The notes under the pieces were generated by a model. The model was not told the DNA's origin. It saw only the letters and a program-made list of their open reading frames with translations, and did not search any database. Shown in pieces: positions 7,208 through 13,122 of a stretch of 13,122 nt of DNA (positions within the stretch are counted from its first letter, which is position 1; every line of letters begins with the position of its first letter). The stretch is from Clostridia bacterium (lineage in GTDB: Bacteria; Bacillota; Clostridia; Christensenellales; UBA3700): assembly GCA_900772745.1 (NCBI GenBank), contig CAAGRV010000137.1, positions 1 through 13,122 on the forward strand, read 5' to 3'. A program made the translations under genes and the position numbers.

Positions 7208-7292
7208 GAGAAAGGCTGCCTTGTGTAAAGGGAGCTGGCTAGTTGTAGCCCTTGGGCGAAAACTAGACGATAGGGATTGTAAAGACTGCCCC
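7208..7292 (+). repeat. Hairpin repeat module, tandem copy 2 plus a truncated third
   Basis: AAAGGCTGCCTTGTGTAAAGGG leads into the same 44-base core as copy 1 (7236-7279, stem CTAGTT/AACTAG at 7239-7244 and 7261-7266). A fragment AAAGACTGCCCC (7281-7292) follows that reads as the first bases of another unit broken off. Both copies have the same orientation, and 44 bases of AT-rich DNA separate the two repeat-like parts. Confidence 0.75.
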
Positions 7293-7320
7293 AACAATCA
7301 TATTGACAAAATTCTTCCTA

Positions 7321-7350
7321 CAAAAAAACGAGAGCTTTCGCTCTCATTTT
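7321..7350 (-). terminator. Rho-independent terminator of the glp operon
   Basis: On the minus strand, about 28 bases after the glpK stop, GAGAGC (7345-7340) pairs with GCTCTC (7335-7330) around a stable GAAA tetraloop, followed by seven T (7328-7322). The plus strand also ends in TTTT, so some bidirectional activity is possible. Confidence 0.88.
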
Positions 7351-7373
7351 CCGTATATGTATCGACTTTTCGA

Positions 7374-8861
7374 CTATTCATACTTAGCTCTTGCCACGCT
7401 TTGCAACCAACCCATAATGAGTTTGTCTCGCTCGGCTTTGTCCATCTTTGGCAAGAATTCTTTATCAATTTCTTTGTTGGTCTTGATGTCGTCCACGCTC
7501 TTCCAGTGTCCCACGCCCAGTCCTGCCAAATAGCAAGCGCCAAGTGCCGTTGTTTCCACGACTTTTGGTCTGACCACCTTAGAGCGGAGCATATCCGCTT
7601 GGAATTGCATCAGCACATCGGACACGCACGCACCGCCATCGACATTTAGGCTAGTGATATCGTGACCCAAGTCATTTTCCATAGCGTGCACCACGTCAAA
7701 TACTTGGTAAGCAATAGATTCAAGCGCTGCTCTTACGATATGTTCACGCTTTGTTCCACGAGTGATACCAGTGATAGTGCCCCTTGCCTTTGCGTCCCAG
7801 TGTGGCGCTCCCAAACCTACGAAAGCTGGCACAATGTACACGCCGTTGGTAGATGGATATTTCTCTGCAATCTCGTCCGCCTCTCTTGCTTTGTCAATGA
7901 TTCTCATCTCATCTCTCAACCATTGGAGCACCGCACCGCCCACAAAAACGCTACCTTCCAAACAATATTGTGGTCTGCCGTTCTCTTCGCTGGCGGTCAA
8001 AGTGGTGATAAGTCCACGGCAAGAATTGACAGCTTGGCTACCTGTGTTGATCAGTGTAAAACAGCCTGTGCCATAAGTATTTTTGCCTTCGCCTTTCTTC
8101 ACACACAAGTGTCCAAAAAGTGCAGACTCTTGGTCGCCCGCAACTCCGCTGATTGGCACTTTTGCACCAAAGATTTTCTCGTCGGTATATCCAAAAATTC
8201 CGCTCGAATGCGTTACTTTTGGCAACATACATTTCGGAATGTCGAAAAGCTCGAGAAGTTCGTCGTCCCATTCCAATGTATGGATATTGAACAAAAGTGT
8301 ACGGCTGGCGTTGGTATAATCGGTTGCATGCACGCTTCCGCCCGAGATTTTCCACATAAGGTAGGTGTCCACCGTGCCGAAAATCAATTCGCCTTTTTCT
8401 GCTCTTTCTCTAGCTCCCGTCACGTTGTCAAGAATCCACTTGATTTTGCTGGCGGAGAAGTAAGCGTCGACAGGAAGACCTGTTTTTTGGTAGATTTTTT
8501 CTTCCAATCCTTGCTTTTTGAGCTCTTCGCACATATCGGCAGTGCGTCGGCATTGCCAAACGATGGCGTTGTACACAGGCTTGCCCGTGTTTTTATCCCA
8601 CACGATGGTGGTTTCTCTTTGGTTGGTAATACCAATTCCTGCGATTTGGCTCTTCTCTATTCCTGCTCTTTGGATAGCGTGTTCGAGCGAATCGAACTCG
8701 GTATTCCAAATATCCTCTGGGCGGTGTTCTACCCAACCAGGGACAGGATAAATTTGTTCAAACTCTTGTTGTGCCTTGGCTATAATATTCGCCTTGTCAT
8801 CGAAGACAATGGCTCTTGAACTTGTCGTGCCTTGATCCATTGCAACAATAAATTTCCCCAT
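7374..8861 (-). CDS. glpK: Glycerol kinase GlpK
   Basis: This 495-residue kinase phosphorylates glycerol with ATP to sn-glycerol 3-phosphate, trapping it in the cell for the dehydrogenase encoded upstream. It is a full-length FGGY-family protein, with DQGTTSSRA (9-17), the substrate motif NQRETT (80-85), GVAGDQESALFG with the presumed catalytic base Asp243, YGTGCF (263-268) and NVDGGA (406-411). An in-frame GTG lies two codons upstream, but the TAAGG ribosome site is only a base away from it and sits seven bases from the ATG at 8861, so I choose the ATG. That TAA is also the stop codon of the preceding gene, so translation is probably coupled. The activation-loop position that holds the PTS-phosphorylated His in enterococcal GlpK is Lys here (TDEKIFG), so control by HPr phosphorylation is not expected. 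Confidence 0.97.
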   Translation of the reverse strand: MGKFIVAMDQGTTSSRAIVFDDKANIIAKAQQEFEQIYPVPGWVEHRPEDIWNTEFDSLEHAIQRAGIEKSQIAGIGITNQRETTIVWDKNTGKPVYNAIVWQCRRTADMCEELKKQGLEEKIYQKTGLPVDAYFSASKIKWILDNVTGARERAEKGELIFGTVDTYLMWKISGGSVHATDYTNASRTLLFNIHTLEWDDELLELFDIPKCMLPKVTHSSGIFGYTDEKIFGAKVPISGVAGDQESALFGHLCVKKGEGKNTYGTGCFTLINTGSQAVNSCRGLITTLTASEENGRPQYCLEGSVFVGGAVLQWLRDEMRIIDKAREADEIAEKYPSTNGVYIVPAFVGLGAPHWDAKARGTITGITRGTKREHIVRAALESIAYQVFDVVHAMENDLGHDITSLNVDGGACVSDVLMQFQADMLRSKVVRPKVVETTALGACYLAGLGVGHWKSVDDIKTNKEIDKEFLPKMDKAERDKLIMGWLQSVARAKYE

Positions 8862-8870
8862 ACGCACACC

Positions 8871-9230
8871 TTATTTTTTTGCTACATTCTTGGTAACAAT
8901 GAAGTCCACGCCACTGCCGAGAATATCCTTGTAAGCAATGTCGCCTTCTTTGACTGGAGCAACCAACTCTATACCTTTGAGCAAGTCAAGGCTCTCGAAA
9001 ATCTTTGCCTTGTCGATAGGAGCGCTTGTCTTGACAGACGCCATAGCAATCACGCCATCTTTTACTCTTACCACGCTGGTAACCATACGTTTAGGAGCGG
9101 TCACTTCGTCTTTGGCATACTTTTCGCCACGAGGGCAAGTGTTGCCAGTTACTTTGATATTGGTTTTGTCAGTGTCATCTACTTGGAGATGGCAACCCAT
9201 TGGACAACAAATACAAATCATTTCTTTCAT
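8871..9230 (-). CDS. DUF1667 Cys-rich protein of the glycerol-3-phosphate dehydrogenase operon
   Basis: This small 119-residue protein has a cysteine cluster, CICCPMGCH (Cys6, 8, 9 and 13), and a fourth-site TCPRG (Cys32), followed by APKRMVTSVVRVKDG. That is the conserved pattern of DUF1667, a family found next to GlpA-like dehydrogenases and FAD oxidoreductases in clostridia and Thermotoga. The cysteines suggest an iron-sulfur or other metal site and hence an electron-transfer role in the dehydrogenase complex, perhaps taking the place of GlpC; that is an inference, as the family has no established function that I know of. AAGGAG (9237-9242) overlaps the end of the upstream gene and lies at correct spacing from the ATG. 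Only one base separates the two genes, and the stop codon TAA forms part of the glpK ribosome site. Confidence 0.9.
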   Translation of the reverse strand: MKEMICICCPMGCHLQVDDTDKTNIKVTGNTCPRGEKYAKDEVTAPKRMVTSVVRVKDGVIAMASVKTSAPIDKAKIFESLDLLKGIELVAPVKEGDIAYKDILGSGVDFIVTKNVAKK

Positions 9231-9231
9231 A

Positions 9232-10491
9232 TTAGATCTCCTTCAAGCAAACAACTACGTTTTGACCTTTGCTTACTTTGTCTAGTTGGTCAGCTTTCAA
9301 AGTGATAGTTTCCATTTCGCCAGGAGCTACCACAGGGCGTTTTTTAGAGAAAACTTCTTCTCCGTCTACTTCCACAACCAATCTTCTATTCTTGAATACG
9401 TTTGCTACACGCATTTTGAGTTTTAGCTCACCTGTATCGACTTTTCGACTGATTTTTTGTGGAACGACATATCTTACGCCACCACTTGTTTGGAGTTCTA
9501 CATACTCGGATTCTACCTTGCCATTGTTGATATAATCTACTGCGCACTTGCCGGCAAGTTCGCTCTCTTCACTTACAAAGTCCACTAGGTCATGCACGTG
9601 GAGCACGTTGCCACATTGGAAAATTCCTTCGACGTTGGTCATCATCTTGTCATCAACTACACCACCGCCAGTCACGTTGCTAAGTTGGACGTTGGCGAAT
9701 TTTGCAAGTTCGTTTTCTGGCAACAAACCTACGCTTAGCAAAAGTGTATCGCACTTGATTTCTTGCGCTGTTGACATAATAGGTTGAAGCTTGTCGTCCA
9801 CTTGGGCAATAACTACGCTCTCGACTCTGTCTTTGCCTTTGATATCTACCACGGTATGAGAGAACATAAGCGGAATATCAAAGTCTTTCAAACATTGGAC
9901 GATATTTCTATTGAGTCCGCTAGAATATGGCATAAGTTCTACCACTGCTTTGACCTTAGCTCCCTCGAAAGTCATACGTCTTGCCATGATAAGTCCGATG
10001 TCACCGCTACCTAGGATAACGACTTCTTTACCTACCATATATCCGTCGATATTGACGAGCTTTTGGGCTGTTCCTGCAGAAAATACGCCCGCACAACGAG
10101 CACCTGCAATGTTAATACCGCCACGAGGACGCTCTCTACAACCGCACGCAAGAATTATAGCTTTTGCGTGATATTTTACCAATCCGTCTTGTTCGCTAAC
10201 GCAAGTGATAACTTTGTCGTTGGTCACGGATATAACTGTTGCGCCAAGCTTGTACTCGATATTGCGAGCAAGCACTTGTTGGACATAGCGGTTGGCATAC
10301 TCTGGACCTGTCAACTCTTCTTTGAAAGTGTGCAAGCCAAAGCCGTTGTGAATACATTGGTTGAGAATACCGCCAAGGTTGTTTTCTCTCTCCAAAATGA
10401 GAATATCTCTTTCTCCGCTATCATAAGCTGACTTAGCGGCAGCCAAACCTGCTGGACCGCCACCGATAATAATCAAATTCTTCTCTATCAT
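9232..10491 (-). CDS. NAD(P)/FAD-dependent oxidoreductase of the glycerol-3-phosphate operon
   Basis: This 419-residue flavoprotein has the pyridine-nucleotide-disulfide oxidoreductase fold. An FAD-binding GGGPAG sits at 10-15, followed by NLGGILNQCIHNGFG (38-52), the strongly conserved signature of this operon-linked subfamily. A second Rossmann motif ILGSGDIG (159-166) binds NAD(P)H, and the closing FAD motif is GIFQCGNVLHVHD (289-301). A C-terminal extension of about 90 residues (about 330-419) is beta-rich. There is no redox CxxC of the thioredoxin-reductase kind. It probably partners the GlpA-like protein to move electrons between glycerol 3-phosphate, an iron-sulfur protein and NAD(P) or another acceptor. 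The direction is not decided by sequence. The ATG overlaps the upstream stop codon (ATGA, 10488-10491), which indicates translational coupling. Confidence 0.92.
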   Translation of the reverse strand: MIEKNLIIIGGGPAGLAAAKSAYDSGERDILILERENNLGGILNQCIHNGFGLHTFKEELTGPEYANRYVQQVLARNIEYKLGATVISVTNDKVITCVSEQDGLVKYHAKAIILACGCRERPRGGINIAGARCAGVFSAGTAQKLVNIDGYMVGKEVVILGSGDIGLIMARRMTFEGAKVKAVVELMPYSSGLNRNIVQCLKDFDIPLMFSHTVVDIKGKDRVESVVIAQVDDKLQPIMSTAQEIKCDTLLLSVGLLPENELAKFANVQLSNVTGGGVVDDKMMTNVEGIFQCGNVLHVHDLVDFVSEESELAGKCAVDYINNGKVESEYVELQTSGGVRYVVPQKISRKVDTGELKLKMRVANVFKNRRLVVEVDGEEVFSKKRPVVAPGEMETITLKADQLDKVSKGQNVVVCLKEI

Positions 10492-11915
10492 TGTTTCACT
10501 CTCCCTATAACCACATTGGACTTGCCACCAAACTTGGTGATTTCGGTCATATCTTTGCCAAGCTCACGGCTCAATATTTCCATAATACGAGAAGTGCAGA
10601 AACCTGATTGGCATCTTCCCATGCCTGCACGAGTTCTTCTCTTGACGCCGTCCAAATCTTTTGCACCAAGCGGACGATTGATACTGTCCACAATTTCACC
10701 CTCGGTCACCACTTCACAACGGCAAACAACCTTGCCATAGAGCGGATTTTTCTTGATGATTTCGGCTCTTTGGGCGTCGTCCATAGTAGAGAATTGTTTG
10801 ATACCTTCTCTCACTGGCACGAAGAGCGGATTGATGCCCAAACTCAAAATATTTGCCACGTCTTTTGATACGTACTCGGCGATAGCAGGGGCAGAAGTAA
10901 GTCCAGGGGACTCGATACCTGCCACATTGTAAAAGCCTTTTACTTCGCTCTCGCCGATGACAAAGTCGCCGTCAACGTTGTGTGCACGAAGTCCAGAAAA
11001 TTGGGTGATGACCATTCTCTTGTTGAGTTCAGGCACGCTCAAACTTGCCATTTTGTAAACTTCGTTCAAGCCGTCTACGGTAGTTGACACGTTCTCTTTG
11101 TCGAGCATATCGTGTGCAGTTGGTCCAACCAAAATATTGCCGTGTGTAGTTGGGCTGACAAGAATACCCTTGCCCATCTTGGTAGGAAGTTGGAAAAGTG
11201 TGTGTGACGCTAGATAGCCGTTGGTCTTGTCGAGCAACATATATTCGCCCTTACGAGCCACGATTTGCATCTTTTTATCAAATACCATATTGTTGATTTC
11301 GTCGGCAAAAACGCCAGCGCAGTTGATGACCATATCGGCGTGGTAAGTTGTGCCGTCAGCACATTCTACCACCATATCATCGCCACGGCTTACGTTTGTT
11401 ACCTTTTTGTTGAACAAAAATTCTACGCCGTTTACGCACGCATTTTCAGCATAAGCAATGGTCATTTCGTATGGTCCGACAATGCCCGAGCTTGGTGCTC
11501 TGAGCACTGCCACCACGTCTTTGCTGATATGTGGTTCGAGCTCTCTTGCCTTGTCGCCTGGCAAAATTTCCAGTCCCTTTACGCCGTTCGCCTCGCCCTT
11601 GTGATAGAGCTCTTCGAGTGCAGGGTAGTCTTTTTCATCGAAACAAAGCACCATCGCACCAATGCGCTTGAATGGAAAATCAAGCTCAACCGACAAGCGG
11701 TCGAACATAGCATTTCCGAGAATATTGAATTTTGCTTTCAATGTGTTTGGCTTAGCATCAAAACCTGCATGGACGATACCAGAATTTGCTTTACTTGTGC
11801 CACAAGCAACGTCGTTTGCACTCTCCAACACAAGCACGTCGGCGTCATATCTCGCCAATTCCCTTGCAATGGAAGAGCCGACAACGCCGGCACCAATGAT
11901 AATAATTTTACTCAT
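10488..11915 (-). CDS. glpA: GlpA-like FAD-dependent glycerol-3-phosphate dehydrogenase with BFD-type [2Fe-2S] domain
   Basis: This 475-residue enzyme oxidises glycerol 3-phosphate to DHAP. The DAO-family FAD domain has GAGVVGSSIARE (8-19) with the acidic residue ending strand 2 (LVLES), the substrate-side SKANSGIVHAGFD (41-53), a GLR motif (308-310) and VAGIESPGLTSAPA (331-344). A C-terminal BFD-like domain (about 390-475) carries four cysteines, CRC (398, 400) and CQSGFC (435, 440), a [2Fe-2S] site as in E. coli GlpA. The family overlaps in sequence with L-2-hydroxyglutarate oxidase (LhgO), but the operon with glpK favours the glycerol role. No membrane anchor is seen, so membrane attachment would need a partner. 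The ATG at 11915 follows GGGAG at good spacing, and the gene is first in its operon. Confidence 0.92.
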   Translation of the reverse strand: MSKIIIIGAGVVGSSIARELARYDADVLVLESANDVACGTSKANSGIVHAGFDAKPNTLKAKFNILGNAMFDRLSVELDFPFKRIGAMVLCFDEKDYPALEELYHKGEANGVKGLEILPGDKARELEPHISKDVVAVLRAPSSGIVGPYEMTIAYAENACVNGVEFLFNKKVTNVSRGDDMVVECADGTTYHADMVINCAGVFADEINNMVFDKKMQIVARKGEYMLLDKTNGYLASHTLFQLPTKMGKGILVSPTTHGNILVGPTAHDMLDKENVSTTVDGLNEVYKMASLSVPELNKRMVITQFSGLRAHNVDGDFVIGESEVKGFYNVAGIESPGLTSAPAIAEYVSKDVANILSLGINPLFVPVREGIKQFSTMDDAQRAEIIKKNPLYGKVVCRCEVVTEGEIVDSINRPLGAKDLDGVKRRTRAGMGRCQSGFCTSRIMEILSRELGKDMTEITKFGGKSNVVIGRVKQ

Positions 11916-11941
11916 TTCAATTCTCCCTTTTTATATACGCC

Positions 11942-11970
11942 ATTATACCACACACAAGCGCCATTTTCAA
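11942..11970 (-). promoter_or_regulatory. Extended -10 sigma-A promoter of the glp operon
   Basis: On the minus strand, TTGAAA (11965-11970) and a perfect TATAAT (11942-11947) are separated by 17 bases, with a TGG extension giving TGGTATAAT (extended -10). Transcription would start near 11935, only about 20 nt before the glpA ATG, so no leader element such as an antiterminator hairpin is possible. GlpP-style antitermination is therefore unlikely. Confidence 0.88.
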
Positions 11971-12020
11971 TACCTAAATCAAAAATAATAATGCGTATTA
12001 GCTATAAATATATATAATAT

Positions 12021-12038
12021 AATAATAAATTTATTATT
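12021..12038. promoter_or_regulatory. Perfect 18-base AT palindrome upstream of the glp promoter
   Basis: AATAATAAATTTATTATT is a perfect 18-base palindrome centred about 60 bases upstream of the glp -35 box, in AT-only DNA. It could be an operator or just an AT-rich accident; composition makes chance palindromes more common here. Confidence 0.25.
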
Positions 12039-12711
12039 TTACCATACTATGTTGGCGTTGGCAAAATTTCTCAACTATACTGGCAAAATATATCCCACAA
12101 AGGCTGATTTTGGTTTGCCCATTTTCAAAATTATCTCTTTGAGTAGGCGTATCTGTCCAATTATATTTTTCGCTTTTTATATAACAATCCATTAAAATAT
12201 GAATTTCTTTTGTCGATTTTTCCGTCCATATTGAGGGCTATTTTTTCCAAAATGGATTTATATTTACTATTTTTTCTTGCCTTGTCTATTTTTTATCTTG
12301 ACACTTTTATTGATTTTTCTCCTTATTTGCCAAAATATTTGATTTTTTAGAAAAAATTTTTCAAAATAATTTTTCTCCCAAAAGTGATATTTTTCACATA
12401 CTCAAAAATGAACAAAATGGGGTAATATTTCTATCCAAAAAGTCCATACTAACAAGGTAGATATGAAAAAAATGTGTACTCGACATACCCAAATTGTGGA
12501 GTTTGTAGCTGTTTAGACGCTTTTCGGAGCTTTTTGAATAGCGTATGCAAAGAGTTTATCAACACATTGTTGTGTTGCAACATTTCAGACTAGACAATTT
12601 CTTAGGCTTGCGACGATTTTTCGACTACATTTCTATACCAATGAGACGCCTTTTGCCTTTTTCTACAATATATATTTATATTACATAAATCACACGACAA
12701 GGAGAATACCC
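12039..12711. other. AT-rich divergent intergenic region
   Basis: About 670 bases without a convincing gene, with many T-runs on the plus strand. A 52-codon minus-strand open frame (12192-12034) has no ribosome site. A perfect hairpin CAACACA-TTGT-TGTGTTG is at 12560-12577. I recognise no known ncRNA, riboswitch or mobile element here. Confidence 0.5.
12653..12682 (+). promoter_or_regulatory. Possible promoter of the ferritin-like gene
   Basis: TTGCCT (12653-12658) and TATATT (12677-12682) are separated by 18 bases, upstream of the AAGGAG at 12699. Both boxes are imperfect and the DNA is AT-rich, so this is a weak call. Confidence 0.35.
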
Positions 12712-13122
12712 ATGACCGACACCGACCAACAAGTTTTGCAAAAAGTTGTCGTTGCAACCGATATTGCACTCACTTCGCTAGAATGTATTTTGCCACACAC
12801 AACAGGCAATCTAAAAGAAAAGTTGACTTTGTTTGCTATCGAACACAGAGAATTGCAAAATTTAGCCGAACAACTGCTAACAAAACACAATATTGAGCCA
12901 TCTCGACCTTGCAAAATGATAACTTCTATGGCGAATGCTCTCACCAAACGCCGACTTGAACGCAACAGCTCGCCCAACTATGTTGCTCATATGATAATCA
13001 AGGGCACTGCAAGTGGTAGCAACAATCTAAACAGCTTTTTGAAGACGCACAGCAATACAAGTGGCGAATATTTGCTAATTGCAAAGGACCTTTTGGACTT
13101 GCAAAGTCGTATGCAAACAGCA
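12712..13122 (+). CDS. Ferritin-like helical hypothetical protein, 3' end cut off by the window
   Basis: 137 codons run to the last base without a stop, so the gene is incomplete, although family members I recall are about 140-150 residues, so little is probably missing. The pattern is two pairs of amphipathic helices. Helix pair one contains TDIALTSLECILPH and LFAIEHRELQNLAEQLL (about 16-56), and pair two contains AHMIIKGTASGSNNLNSFL and EYLLIAKDLLDLQSRM (about 93-135). This is the layout of a clostridial hypothetical family related to ferritin-like/DUF2383 four-helix proteins. The function is unknown, and the metal-binding Glu/His set is not clearly complete. The ATG is preceded by AAGGAG (12699-12704) at seven bases. 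It is the only plus-strand gene and is divergent from the glp operon across nearly 800 bases. Confidence 0.7.
   Translation, partial: MTDTDQQVLQKVVVATDIALTSLECILPHTTGNLKEKLTLFAIEHRELQNLAEQLLTKHNIEPSRPCKMITSMANALTKRRLERNSSPNYVAHMIIKGTASGSNNLNSFLKTHSNTSGEYLLIAKDLLDLQSRMQTA

Noticed and set aside
7096..7292. CRISPR-like array
   Set aside because: Only two full units, with internal hairpins and unequal flanks, and no cas gene; they match dispersed repeats elsewhere in the window.
7662..8819. Plus-strand open frame of 385 codons
   Set aside because: It is antisense to glpK, whose motifs are unmistakable; the antisense product is Cys/His/Phe-rich with no domain and no ribosome site that I can see.
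11265..12017. Plus-strand open frame of 250 codons
   Set aside because: It is antisense to the glpA-like gene and runs across its promoter; no family resemblance.
12034..12192. Minus-strand open frame of 52 codons upstream of the glp promoter
   Set aside because: No Shine-Dalgarno before its ATG, no recognisable motif, and short enough to occur by chance in AT-rich DNA.
12690..12977. Minus-strand open frame of 95 codons
   Set aside because: It is antisense to the ferritin-like gene, which has an AAGGAG site and a recognisable helical pattern.

Overview
The window reads as a stretch of chromosome from a fermentative, low-to-medium GC Bacillota, most likely an uncultured gut-type clostridium. 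The grounds are AdhE under a consensus sigma-A promoter with two Rex-like operators, a clostridial glycerol-3-phosphate oxidation operon containing a DUF1667 protein, strong AAGGAG-type ribosome sites, Rho-independent terminators, and dispersed GC-rich hairpin repeats in AT-rich intergenic DNA. This lineage call is an inference from gene content; no rRNA or other marker is present.

Layout. Every complete gene is on the minus strand. From right to left: (1) a four-gene operon at 7374-11915 starts at a TTGAAA-N17-TATAAT promoter. It encodes a GlpA-like glycerol-3-phosphate dehydrogenase, a pyridine-nucleotide-disulfide-type FAD oxidoreductase, a small Cys-rich DUF1667 protein and glycerol kinase, and it closes with a hairpin terminator near 7330. 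(2) adhE (4023-6620) has its own TTGACA-N17-TATAAT promoter, two Rex-like boxes on either side of that promoter, a roughly 300-nt leader and a strong terminator. (3) A 1015-residue gene (295-3342) joins a complete archaeal-type cofactor-independent phosphoglycerate mutase domain to an acidic linker, one membrane helix and a large, presumably extracellular, beta-rich region. At the far right a plus-strand gene (12712 to the window end, cut off) encodes a ferritin-like clostridial hypothetical protein.

The genes fit one physiology. Glycerol is phosphorylated by GlpK and oxidised to DHAP by the GlpA-like complex. DHAP then enters lower glycolysis, where the phosphoglycerate mutase could act, and AdhE disposes of NADH by making ethanol. 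The mutase family also contains members proposed to be homoserine kinases, so that step is not certain.

The intergenic DNA holds at least seven copies of a modular hairpin repeat (about 34-195, 3488-3720 and 7096-7292). The flanks are conserved, while the internal stem sequence is swapped between copies with pairing preserved. Two composite copies in opposite orientation bracket the fusion gene. I see no CRISPR array, tRNA, rRNA, transposase or phage gene. The most unusual item is the enzyme-membrane-ectodomain fusion.
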